Source: Chitinophagaceae bacterium
Lineage (GTDB): Bacteria; Bacteroidota; Bacteroidia; Chitinophagales; Chitinophagaceae
NCBI GenBank assembly: GCA_947457465.1
Contig: CANGWB010000001.1
Span: forward strand, 248,001 to 312,000
DNA length: 64,000 bases
Direction of reading: 5' to 3'
Shown here: positions 41,898-49,244 of the stretch, piece by piece
Numbering within the stretch: position 1 is the first letter of the stretch
Layout: the number at the start of each line of letters is the position of its first letter
Position numbers and translations under genes: made by a program
Notes under the pieces: generated by a model
What the model saw: the letters and a program-made list of their open reading frames with translations, nothing else
Database searches by the model: none
Told to the model about the DNA's origin: nothing

Positions 41898-43531
41898 TTA
41901 TTCACCAACTCCACTAATTTTAGCTTCGTACACAAGATTTGTCGTGTTTCTGGATTAAGGAACTTTATTCCAATGCGAGTAATTTCATAATCGGTTACAG
42001 ACCACTCTCGTTTCCAAACAATACCTTTTTTAATTAACTCAGCTTCTTGTTTCTGATCAAAAAGCAAAAAGGACCCATTATTCTCCACTGCTCCAATTTC
42101 TATTCCCGCTCGCAATTGTTTATAATAAAAATAAAAAGATGAGCTATAAAAACCTTCCAGTGATAGGACAGGTTTATTAAAATTTTCATTTTCCAACACA
42201 CTCGCCAATTCTTTACCCCCCTGGTATCGGAGCAGGGAGGGGTAAAAACCTACATTCAATATCCAGAAAATAACAAACACACCAGCAGCGATATTTTTTA
42301 TTTGATTTATAATATCTCCACCACTATTTTTTTTGTTGACATAAAACATGTTAATCAATAAGACTGTAAATCCAACCCAAAACATTACGGATTGTTGAGG
42401 AAACCACCATACTAAAACAAGAGAAGATATTACACCAATCAATAACCAAACGATCCACATAGTCCACTTTAATATGGGCTGAACCATCTCTTCTTTCCTA
42501 ATTGTTAATTCAGCTACACAAAGAGCGGCTAGTGGTAAAATCACATTTAAATAATGTGGGAGCTTAAAACTTGATAATCCTAACAACACAGCAAAAACAA
42601 TAAGAACCCCAATAACCGATTTTGCAATTACCCCTAACTGTTTACCCCCTTTTTTTATTATCAATGACGAAATTAGCAAAATACTCCAAGGGGCAAAGGC
42701 CCATAAAAATGTATGAAAGAAAAATAACTTATCACCCTTTCCATCTCCACCCATTTCACCTCCGTAGCGGCCAATTGACTGATCTAATAAGATAAAGCGG
42801 ATTCCATTAATATGATCCTTTCCACGCACCACCACTTCGGGGTGTAGATTAAACTGCTTGTAGTAACAGTATACTACCGGCAATATAAACAATAGAAATA
42901 GCGCAATGCCACCCAGGACGTTTAAATTGAATAGAGGCTTCCAATCCCCCCTAAAAAACATGTAGAATAGTGCAAACAATACAGGAATTACAATCGCTAT
43001 ATGTCCCTTAGTACAAAATCCGATTGCAAGTCCCGCAGCTAAGCCTAGCATATATCTTCTCGAACCAAATTTTAGATATCCGAGCAATTGCCAAATTGAT
43101 ATCGCTACACTGGACGTGAGGATTGCGTCCATGCGCACATCATTAAGCGACAATAAAAAGGAGGCAGAGCTGGCGTAAACAACCGCCGCAACAAGCCCCG
43201 TATTTTTATTGTTTATCAGTATGCCAGATCGATAAACCGACCATATGCCAATTAAGGAAAAAAGAAAAGAGGGGAACTTGTATGCAAATCCTGTTACGCC
43301 AAACAGATGATAGGATAATGCTGTTAGCCAAAAATGAAGGTGAGGCTTATCTAAATAAGGGCCGTCGTAATCAATCAGACTTACATAGTCACCTGTCAAA
43401 TACATTCGCAAAGCAATGTTTGCATGATGTGCCGAGTCATTATCCATTAACGGAACAAACAACCCAGCCACGACTACTACCAACCAGGCTAGAATGATCT
43501 GTATTTGTCCTCGGTGTCCCCCTGAAACCAT
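41894..43531 (-). CDS. GT39/ArnT-like membrane glycosyltransferase
   Basis: 545 residues. The first periplasmic loop has the ArnT/PMT-type acidic motif (PLMDNDSAHHANIALRMY) and DGPYLDKPHLHFW. About eleven hydrophobic helices follow, then a short C-terminal soluble domain. It should add a sugar from a polyprenyl carrier to lipid A or protein. Codon and base use is clearly more AT-rich than in the first GT39 gene (17573), which suggests acquisition. It overlaps the DUF5723 pseudogene by 4 bases at its 3' end. Confidence 0.88.
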   Translation of the reverse strand: MVSGGHRGQIQIILAWLVVVVAGLFVPLMDNDSAHHANIALRMYLTGDYVSLIDYDGPYLDKPHLHFWLTALSYHLFGVTGFAYKFPSFLFSLIGIWSVYRSGILINNKNTGLVAAVVYASSASFLLSLNDVRMDAILTSSVAISIWQLLGYLKFGSRRYMLGLAAGLAIGFCTKGHIAIVIPVLFALFYMFFRGDWKPLFNLNVLGGIALFLLFILPVVYCYYKQFNLHPEVVVRGKDHINGIRFILLDQSIGRYGGEMGGDGKGDKLFFFHTFLWAFAPWSILLISSLIIKKGGKQLGVIAKSVIGVLIVFAVLLGLSSFKLPHYLNVILPLAALCVAELTIRKEEMVQPILKWTMWIVWLLIGVISSLVLVWWFPQQSVMFWVGFTVLLINMFYVNKKNSGGDIINQIKNIAAGVFVIFWILNVGFYPSLLRYQGGKELASVLENENFNKPVLSLEGFYSSSFYFYYKQLRAGIEIGAVENNGSFLLFDQKQEAELIKKGIVWKREWSVTDYEITRIGIKFLNPETRQILCTKLKLVELVNN

Positions 43532-43677
43532 TTCTTACCCTTTTGTCTGTTAAAAGTAGGATGTACGTAAGCCCAACCCGCCACAAAATCAATGGATTAC
43601 ACAGTTTAACAAAAAAACAAATTCTTTATAAACATATTGTTTAAACACTAGTTAGTATATATTAAACAAAACACACC

Positions 43678-44363
43678 ATAATTAAGAACGCTCTTTTTGG
43701 AATTGCCCTTCTGGGTTTTTTGTCCCCTGCGATAAGGATGAGGCCCCTGTTGAAACCGCAAAGGTTAATGTGATCCACGTCTCTCCCGACGCTCCCGGTG
43801 TTGATCTTTTAGTAGATAATAACAAAGTGAATAACAGCGCATTAACATTTCCTAACGCAACAGGATACCTGACTGTAAATGCTGGCACAAGAAACTTCAA
43901 AGTAAATGCAGCCGGCACAACAACAACTGTAATAAATGCAGATCTGCCATTTGTAAAGGATAAAAGCTATTCTTTATATGCTTTTAAGCGTCTCGCATCC
44001 ATCGGCGCGTTCATGGTTGAGGACAACCTTGCCACACCAGCTGCCGGTCAGGCGCATATCCGCTTCTTCCACCTGAGACCAGATGCCCCTGCTGTAACAG
44101 TCGGAACACTTGCCGGCGGAACATTCAGCCCGGTTTTCTCAAATCGTGCCTTTGAGACACAAGCCACCGCTACCGCAAACCAGGGATTCACCCCCGTTCC
44201 TGCCGGAACCTACACGTTTGATGTGCGTGTTGCTGGCGCATCTGTATTAAATGTTCCTGGTGTTGCTTTAGCCGCTGGAAAAATCTATACTGTCTTTGCG
44301 AGAGGATTGGTTGCTGGAACCGGCGCACAAGCCCTCGGTGCACAGATCGTTACACACAACTAA
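43678..44363 (+). pseudogene. DUF4397 lipoprotein gene with broken N-terminus
   Basis: The DUF4397 domain (NVIHVSPDAPGVDLLVDN, then a repeat-like second half with IRFFHLRPDAPAV) is intact from 43728 to 44363. The signal peptide IKNALFGIALLGF is encoded in a different frame (43681-43719), and its first codon is ATT or ATA, not ATG. Adding one T to the T6 run at 43716-43721 would join it to FFVPCDKDEAP, a proper lipobox. So a one-base loss in a homopolymer plus loss of the start codon separate the secretion signal from the domain. A GTG at 43770 could start only a leaderless cytosolic form. Confidence 0.7.
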
Positions 44364-44388
44364 TTACGATATTTTACTAAGTTGAAGC

Positions 44389-44415
44389 GAGCCCGTCAAT
44401 GACGGGCTCTTTTTT
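44389..44415 (+). terminator. Intrinsic terminator of DUF4397 gene
   Basis: GAGCCCGTC (44389-44397) and GACGGGCTC (44401-44409) form a perfect 9-base stem with a 3-base loop, followed by T6. Confidence 0.92.
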
Positions 44416-44437
44416 ATATACAAACACACGGGTAGAT

Positions 44438-44596
44438 TTATAAACCACCACCTGCGCAACCACTCCTGGCAGATTTTGTCGACTCAGCTAACCACCCCTC
44501 AAAATAGGAATCCAACCCCCAAATGCTATCTGCAACAATCTGTGCATTTACCTGAACCGATAAAAGCACGAATAAGACAAACAACAGGCGCATCAT
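44438..44596 (-). CDS. Possible small secreted peptide
   Basis: A 52-residue minus-strand frame starting MMRLLFVLFVLLSVQVNAQ, a convincing signal peptide with cleavage near NAQ. About 33 residues follow (IVADSIWGLDSYFEGW, then SGCAGGGL). I recognise no family. It may be a genuine small exported peptide or the surviving 5' end of a longer decayed gene; the surrounding region contains two other decayed surface-protein genes. It starts 15 bases after the terminator of the upstream zinc-ribbon gene, and no promoter match is seen. Confidence 0.4.
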   Translation of the reverse strand: MMRLLFVLFVLLSVQVNAQIVADSIWGLDSYFEGWLAESTKSARSGCAGGGL

Positions 44597-44610
44597 CTTT
44601 CTTTTAAAAG

Positions 44611-44639
44611 CAATAAAAAACCCCCGCGGTGTGCGGGGG
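44611..44639 (-). terminator. Intrinsic terminator on minus strand
   Basis: CCCCCGC (44621-44627) and GCGGGGG (44633-44639) form a 7-base G-C stem with a 5-base loop; T6 follows on the minus strand. It probably ends the transcript of the zinc-ribbon gene at 44800-45186. The 160 bases between that gene and this terminator hold no supported gene. Confidence 0.85.
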
Positions 44640-44799
44640 TAGTTTTGTGGATCTGGTTCTTCTGGGTTTCCCCTTTAGAATAATGGATTGGATTGGTTTT
44701 TCAGGATTGAATTCTACTTCAAATTTACCCTCACACTCAGAGGCACTCCAAGCAAACGACCTTAAATCTTTTGATTTCAGGGGTTCAATTGGATTTCTA

Positions 44800-45186
44800 C
44801 TACTTAAAAATACCTAGCCCTTCGCCAGAAAGTCCGATTTCCACGCATCCACCCCCCCGGTTTTTATACCCAACATCAAGACAATATGTTTTTACCCGGC
44901 CGCCACTCCTGTTTATGTGGGAGTAAACCTCGAAATAAAAGCCCGCACGTATCAACGCCTCTCTTTTCACCAAACAACGCTTTCGTGTTCTCAATATCGT
45001 AAGAAGAATAGCCCGATTTTTAATCAACTGCCGCTGAATACTCCGGGCCTGATCGCTCATTTTCGGCGCGCGACGACTTTGATTGTGCCAGCGATTCCGA
45101 CAAACATCATCACAAAATCGCTTGTCCGTTCTTCCTCTTAGGCCATCTCCACAAAAAAGACAACACCTTCCCATTTTTGTTTCCAT
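44800..45186 (-). CDS. Zinc-ribbon hypothetical protein
   Basis: 128 residues. The N-terminus has a zinc-binding CxxC...CxxxC pattern: CCLFCGDGLRGRTDKRFCDDVCRNRWHNQ (given as a region, residues about 8-36). The rest is basic and helical (LIKNRAILLTILRTRKRC) and ends in beta strands (VKTYCLDVGY). This C-x-x-C-G...GRTDKRFC type recurs as a conserved hypothetical protein in Bacteroidota; a nucleic-acid-binding role is plausible but unproven. ATG 45186 is used rather than the TTG at 45189. Confidence 0.75.
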   Translation of the reverse strand: METKMGRCCLFCGDGLRGRTDKRFCDDVCRNRWHNQSRRAPKMSDQARSIQRQLIKNRAILLTILRTRKRCLVKREALIRAGFYFEVYSHINRSGGRVKTYCLDVGYKNRGGGCVEIGLSGEGLGIFK

Positions 45187-45189
45187 CAA

Positions 45190-45203
45190 CGTTTAATTAA
45201 ACG
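45190..45203. repeat. 14-base perfect palindrome
   Basis: CGTTTAATTAAACG lies 3 bases upstream of the zinc-ribbon start, in the gap before ssb. Two weaker palindromes follow in the same gap: CGATATGGGCCCGTATCG near 45269-45286, and a TCACC/GGTGA pair near 45304-45315. They could be operators for either divergent gene. Confidence 0.4.
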
Positions 45204-45350
45204 GGTAATTTCTATTTAAATGCTTCTTATACGAATACCACCTTTCGGTGTTTACATTTTTACAGCGTCGATATGGGCCCGTATCGATTGAAATAAATAA
45301 ATATTCACCGTGGTGATTCCCCGTAAGGCATCCCACACAAATCGAAACAC

Positions 45351-45695
45351 ATGTACGCATTAAAAAACAAAGTGCAACTCATTGGCAACTTAGGAAACAG
45401 TCCAGATGTTCGGACCCTTGAAGGTGGCCGAAAAATGGCCCGATTCAGTATGGCGACAAATGAGAATTACCGAAATGCTGAAGGCGAAAGGTTTACTGAA
45501 ACACATTGGCACAACTTGATTGCCTGGGGAAAGTTAGCCGACATCGCCGAGCGCTTTCTTGAAAAAGGAAAAGAGGTGGCGATCGAAGGCAAGCTGATCA
45601 ATCGCTCTTATCAAGACCGAGAGGGAAATAAGCGGTATGTCACCGAAATTCAGGTGAATGAGCTTTTACTCCTCGGTGGTAAGACAACGGATTAA
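45351..45695 (+). CDS. ssb: Single-stranded DNA-binding protein
   Basis: 114 residues forming one OB-fold that protects single-stranded DNA in replication and repair. Family features: NKVQLIGNLGNSPDVR at the N-terminus, RFSMATNENYR, ETHWHNLIAWGKLADIAERFLEKG (in parts) and the final NELLLLGG. The usual long acidic C-terminal tail ending in DDDIPF is absent (the protein ends GGKTTD), so partner recruitment through that tail is not expected; this may be a secondary paralogue. The gene has its own terminator and faces the zinc-ribbon gene. Confidence 0.95.
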   Translation: MYALKNKVQLIGNLGNSPDVRTLEGGRKMARFSMATNENYRNAEGERFTETHWHNLIAWGKLADIAERFLEKGKEVAIEGKLINRSYQDREGNKRYVTEIQVNELLLLGGKTTD

Positions 45696-45707
45696 TGCGA
45701 AGAGACC

Positions 45708-45740
45708 AAAGGGGGTCGGCATGCAGGCCCCCTTTATTTT
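45708..45740 (+). terminator. Intrinsic terminator of ssb
   Basis: AAAGGGGG (45708-45715) pairs with CCCCCTTT (45728-45735), followed by ATTTTAT. It touches the mnmG stop on the other strand. Confidence 0.8.
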
Positions 45741-47601
45741 ATCTACCCATGTACACCATCAATATTTGAACATCACTTGGGTTGATTCCCGAAATCCGAC
45801 TTGCTTGTCCAAGTGTTCTTGGTCGCACCTTCTCCAGCTTTTCCCTTGCCTCATTACCAAGCGACCCGATCCGCGCATAATCAAACCGCTCTGGAATCTC
45901 TAACTCCTCCATCTGTGCCATACGCGACACTAGCTCCCTCTCTTTATCTAAATAAACTTGGTATTTGATCTGAATACCCGCCTGCTCAAGCGATTCGACA
46001 TCATATTGTTGTAAGCCCCCCTTCAGTTTGGGACACGTTTCCATAAAAGCATTCAAATCCACATCAGGGCGAAGTACGATCCTTGACGCTTTTTGCTTTT
46101 CACCAATTGGCGCAGACCCCAACGACAACAACCAATTATTCACCTCATCCGGCTCAATAGAAGTCGTATTCAAAAAATCTTTAATACTTGAAATGGCTGA
46201 TGATTTTTTCTCTACTCTATCCATGCGATCCTGGCTCGCTAAACCAATTCGATAGCTCATCTCAGTTAATCGTAGATCGGCATTGTCTTGTCGCAACAGC
46301 GTTCGATATTCTGCCCTCGACGTAAACATTCGATAAGGCTCTTTGGTGCCCTTGCTGATCAAGTCGTCAATCAATACGCCGATATAGGCGTCGCTTCTTT
46401 TCAACACTAGCGGATTCTCCTCCTTTGATCTTCTGTGTGCATTGATCCCCGCCATCAAACCCTGACACGCCGCCTCCTCATATCCGGTTGTTCCATTGAT
46501 CTGTCCAGCAAAGAAAAGATTTCGTAAGTGCTTGGTTTCCAAGGAGTAATCTAGTTGTGTGGGCGGAAAGTAGTCGTATTCTATAGCATATCCGGGTCTG
46601 AACATGCGTACATTTTCAAAACCCGGAACCCGTCTTAATGCTTCATACTGAACATCCTCCGGAAGGGATGTAGAAAACCCATTCACATAAATCTCAACCG
46701 TATTCCAACCCTCCGGCTCAATGAAAAGCTGGTGTCTGTCCCGGTCAGAGAAACGGTTGATCTTATCCTCAATACTCGGACAATACCTGGGGCCTACCCC
46801 ATCAATACGACCCGCAAACATCGGACTCCTGTCAAAACCGGTCTTTAGTACATCATGAACCGAAGGGTCCGTATAGGCGATCCAACAACTTCTTTGTTCG
46901 GTCGGCTTTGGTACATCCTGAAATGAAAATCCAACCACCTGATCATCACCGGGCTGCTCCTCCATTTTAGAATAATCTAAGCTTCTACCATCAATCCGCG
47001 GCGGAGTACCGGTTTTTAACCTATCGCTCTCAAAACCAAACCCAACAAGCTGTTCGGTAATACCCGAAGCGGCTCTTTCAGCCATCCGACCACCACCAAA
47101 ATTCTTTTCTCCTATATGAACTACGCCATTTAAAAAGGTTCCGTTCGTCAAAACCACAGCATCGGACAAAATCTCGTGCCCCATACCAGTCACCACCCCC
47201 AAGCAGCGGCCCTCTTTTACCACCAACCCCTTCACCATATCCTGGTAAAAATCAAGATTAGGCGTCTGCTCCAGCATCTCTCGCCACTTCTGAGTAAATA
47301 ACATACGGTCGCTCTGCGCTCGCGGACTCCACATAGCAGGACCCTTGCTCCTGTTTAGCATGCGGAACTGTATCATGGATAGATCCGTCACAATCCCCGA
47401 ATACCCGCCCATCGCATCTATCTCTCTAACAATCTGGCCCTTTGCAATACCCCCCATAGCCGGATTACAGCTCATCTGAGCAATGGTCTGCATGTTCATG
47501 GTGATCAAAAGAGTCTTTGACCCCAAATTGGCAGCCGCCGCCGCCGCCTCACAGCCGGCATGACCAGCCCCAACCACAATTACATCATACTTGGGAAACA
47601 T
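45739..47601 (-). CDS. mnmG: tRNA U34 carboxymethylaminomethyl synthase subunit MnmG (GidA)
   Basis: 620 residues. With MnmE it installs the carboxymethylaminomethyl group on wobble uridine, using FAD and methylene-tetrahydrofolate. The FAD-binding motif VVGAGHAGCEAAAAAANLG is at residues 9-27, with family blocks CNPAMGGIAKGQIVREIDAMGG, TGTPPRIDGRSLDY, GPRYCPSIEDKI and the C-terminal helical YARIGSLGNEAREKLEKVRP (in pieces). MnmG (gidA) often lies near the replication origin. A perfect -7 element and two parS-like sites are upstream. Confidence 0.97.
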   Translation of the reverse strand: MFPKYDVIVVGAGHAGCEAAAAAANLGSKTLLITMNMQTIAQMSCNPAMGGIAKGQIVREIDAMGGYSGIVTDLSMIQFRMLNRSKGPAMWSPRAQSDRMLFTQKWREMLEQTPNLDFYQDMVKGLVVKEGRCLGVVTGMGHEILSDAVVLTNGTFLNGVVHIGEKNFGGGRMAERAASGITEQLVGFGFESDRLKTGTPPRIDGRSLDYSKMEEQPGDDQVVGFSFQDVPKPTEQRSCWIAYTDPSVHDVLKTGFDRSPMFAGRIDGVGPRYCPSIEDKINRFSDRDRHQLFIEPEGWNTVEIYVNGFSTSLPEDVQYEALRRVPGFENVRMFRPGYAIEYDYFPPTQLDYSLETKHLRNLFFAGQINGTTGYEEAACQGLMAGINAHRRSKEENPLVLKRSDAYIGVLIDDLISKGTKEPYRMFTSRAEYRTLLRQDNADLRLTEMSYRIGLASQDRMDRVEKKSSAISSIKDFLNTTSIEPDEVNNWLLSLGSAPIGEKQKASRIVLRPDVDLNAFMETCPKLKGGLQQYDVESLEQAGIQIKYQVYLDKERELVSRMAQMEELEIPERFDYARIGSLGNEAREKLEKVRPRTLGQASRISGINPSDVQILMVYMGR

Positions 47602-47605
47602 GGCG

Positions 47606-47613
47606 CAAAATTA
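47606..47613 (-). promoter_or_regulatory. -7 element of mnmG
   Basis: Minus-strand TAATTTTG, a perfect -7 element, ends 4 bases before the mnmG ATG, predicting a leaderless mRNA. Confidence 0.62.
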
Positions 47614-47614
47614 C

Positions 47615-47644
47615 GTTGAGGAGTTGAGGAGAGAAGGTGTTGAG
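47615..47644. repeat. GTTGAG short repeat (left copy)
   Basis: Three GTTGAG units lie within 30 bases just upstream of mnmG. The reverse complement of the same repeat occurs at 47935-47951, at the ybeY stop codon, so the parS-bearing gap is framed by inverted copies. Confidence 0.5.
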
Positions 47645-47756
47645 TAGTTTATAAAACACAAAAACAACCTTAATCGACTAGAAAACTGTGATTTATACCA
47701 CAAAACAAGAGTTTGGGCGCAGATTTGCCCTACCGTACCCACCTCGACCGGATTGA

Positions 47757-47772
47757 TGTTCCACGTGGAACG
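47757..47772. promoter_or_regulatory. parS-like centromere site 1
   Basis: TGTTCCACGTGGAACG contains a perfect 14-base palindrome (GTTCCACGTGGAAC). It matches the ParB-binding consensus TGTTNCACGTGAAACA at all but two positions. It lies in the 343-base gap upstream of mnmG, with a second site 101 bases away. Confidence 0.8.
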
Positions 47773-47857
47773 CCGATCAAAATAATCTAACTAATTGGGG
47801 AGACCACATCCACCTCGTGTCGGGTAGCCGAACACCCCAAGGGACCTCGATACTTTA

Positions 47858-47873
47858 CGTTCCACGTGAAACA
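47858..47873. promoter_or_regulatory. parS-like centromere site 2
   Basis: CGTTCCACGTGAAACA matches the parS consensus TGTTNCACGTGAAACA at every position except the first. ParB binds such sites to load and spread for chromosome segregation, and they cluster near the replication origin. The rest of the 47602-47944 gap carries only the short GTTGAG repeats and pyrimidine-rich sequence; no gene is supported there. Confidence 0.88.
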
Positions 47874-47934
47874 CCCCGGCCCCAACCTTCCGAACTCTCT
47901 CAACCCACCAACGTCTCATCTGCTCACCCCTCAT

Positions 47935-47951
47935 CCCTCAACCCTCAACTC
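47935..47951. repeat. GTTGAG short repeat (right, inverted copy)
   Basis: CCCTCAACCCTCAACTC is the reverse complement of the GTTGAGG repeat at 47615-47644 and overlaps the ybeY stop codon. The preceding 60 bases are pyrimidine-rich and related in character. Confidence 0.45.
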
Positions 47952-48379
47952 TTCACCCACTTGTCCAGATAATAGTCCTCTCTTTCTCTCATGGCTTTTA
48001 TTTCCGCCTTTGTTTTGTCTCCATATCCACACAAATGAAGAGCGCCATGGAAAATAACCCGATGAAGCTCGGATCGAAGGGTGTTCTTCTGTTTTTGGGC
48101 ATTATCCCGAACCCGGTCGAGGCTTATGTAGATCTCGGCAGTTACCAGGCTGGATTCTGAGAGGTCAAAGGTGATGATGTCGGTATAATAGTCGTGTTTC
48201 AGGAATTGTCTGTTGATTTCCAGCAATCGCTTGTCTGTGCAGAAGATATAGTTGATCGATTCAATTCGCTTTCCTTCCTTTTTAAAAAGGGAATGAATGA
48301 ATGCTTTAAGAAGGGTGCGGTTTTGTAGGCTAACCGATTTATTCTCAAAGAAGAACTGGATTTTGGCGGGCGTCGACAT
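47945..48379 (-). CDS. ybeY: rRNA maturation endoribonuclease YbeY
   Basis: 144 residues of the UPF0054 metalloprotein family, needed for 16S rRNA 3'-end maturation and ribosome quality control. The metal site motif is HGALHLCGYGDKT (about 108-120): the first two His ligands are present, while the third position of the proteobacterial HxxxHxxGYxH motif is Asp, as I know from other Bacteroidota members. The N-terminal part with YIFCTDKRLLEINRQFLKHDYYTDIITFDL (region about 44-73) is typical. Confidence 0.93.
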   Translation of the reverse strand: MSTPAKIQFFFENKSVSLQNRTLLKAFIHSLFKKEGKRIESINYIFCTDKRLLEINRQFLKHDYYTDIITFDLSESSLVTAEIYISLDRVRDNAQKQKNTLRSELHRVIFHGALHLCGYGDKTKAEIKAMREREDYYLDKWVKS

Positions 48380-48417
48380 TATTTCAAAAATCGTAAAGAA
48401 AACCGGACCATCAAGGG

Positions 48418-48425
48418 TAGATTTG
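48418..48425 (+). promoter_or_regulatory. -7 element of feoA-nadD
   Basis: TAGATTTG, a perfect -7 element, ends 4 bases before the feoA GTG. The position supports GTG 48430 as a real leaderless start. I did not identify a Fur-box palindrome here. Confidence 0.6.
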
Positions 48426-48429
48426 CAGA

Positions 48430-48654
48430 GTGAAACTGTCTGAATTAAAGCCCGGTCAGGAAGCCACCATACTGGCCTTTGCTGGCGAGGATGTTTCCAT
48501 CAAGTTGATGGAAATGGGGCTGGTGCCGGGTGAAACGATCTTATTGGAGCAGGTAGCACCCCTGGGGGATCCAATCTCTGTACTGGTGTCGGGATATCAT
48601 CTAAGCCTTCGCCTGAACGAGGCAGAAAACATCATTGTTGATATAATACATTGA
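48430..48654 (+). CDS. feoA: Ferrous iron transport protein A
   Basis: A 74-residue SH3-like protein that assists FeoB in Fe2+ uptake. Family features: LSELKPGQEATILAF, LMEMGLVPGETILL and the final LSLRLNEAENIIV. It starts with GTG. Unusually it is not next to feoB, which lies 4 kb away on the other strand; instead it is co-oriented with nadD 17 bases downstream. Confidence 0.92.
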   Translation: MKLSELKPGQEATILAFAGEDVSIKLMEMGLVPGETILLEQVAPLGDPISVLVSGYHLSLRLNEAENIIVDIIH

Positions 48655-48671
48655 TAATCATCATATTGTAG

Positions 48672-49244
48672 ATGAAAATCGGTCTGTTTTTCGGCTCATT
48701 CAATCCGATCCATATCGGGCATCTGATCATTGCCAACCACATTTTAAATGAAACAGATCTACAGCGGATCTGGATGGTGGTAAGTCCGCATAATCCACTC
48801 AAAGCTGAGCGGACTTTATTGAACGAATATCATCGACTACACCTGGTACAGCTGGCTACCGAAAACGACGATCGAATAAAGGCCTCTGACATCGAATTTT
48901 CATTACCACGCCCATCCTATACCTGCGACACGTTGATTCACTTGCAAGAAAAATATCCCGAGCATGAATTCGTGGTGATCATGGGCAGTGACAGTTTTCA
49001 GAACATTCATCGGTGGAAGAACTTCACTTTTATTACCAAGCACTATCCCATCTATGTGTACAATCGACCCGGCCATCCGATCGACGAAACACATAATGCA
49101 AAAATCACATATTTAGACGCGCCCCTTTTGCCCATCTCGGCCACTCAAATAAGATCATTGGCAATCGAAGGAAAATCGCTTCGATATTTGGTGCCCGATA
49201 AAGTATTGGAAGAGATCGAGCGTGGCGGTTACTATAAAAAATAG
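48672..49244 (+). CDS. nadD: Nicotinate-nucleotide adenylyltransferase
   Basis: 190 residues. It joins nicotinate mononucleotide and ATP in NAD synthesis. The nucleotidyltransferase motif [11 protein letters not shown] is at residues 8-18, the central [17 protein letters not shown] segment and the second motif ISATQIRS (about 158-165) are complete. It overlaps the convergent chrA gene by 13 bases. With pnuC and the NadR-like kinase it forms the NAD-related gene content of this window. Confidence 0.96.
   Translation: MKIGLFFGSFNPIHIGHLIIANHILNETDLQRIWMVVSPHNPLKAERTLLNEYHRLHLVQLATENDDRIKASDIEFSLPRPSYTCDTLIHLQEKYPEHEFVVIMGSDSFQNIHRWKNFTFITKHYPIYVYNRPGHPIDETHNAKITYLDAPLLPISATQIRSLAIEGKSLRYLVPDKVLEEIERGGYYKK

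Noticed and set aside
44629-44817. Plus-strand 62-codon frame downstream of the DUF4397 gene
   Set aside because: It starts inside a minus-strand terminator, lacks a promoter or recognisable domain, and overlaps the zinc-ribbon gene end.
45190-45350. tRNA or riboswitch in the gap before ssb
   Set aside because: Palindromes are present but no cloverleaf or known aptamer pattern can be drawn.
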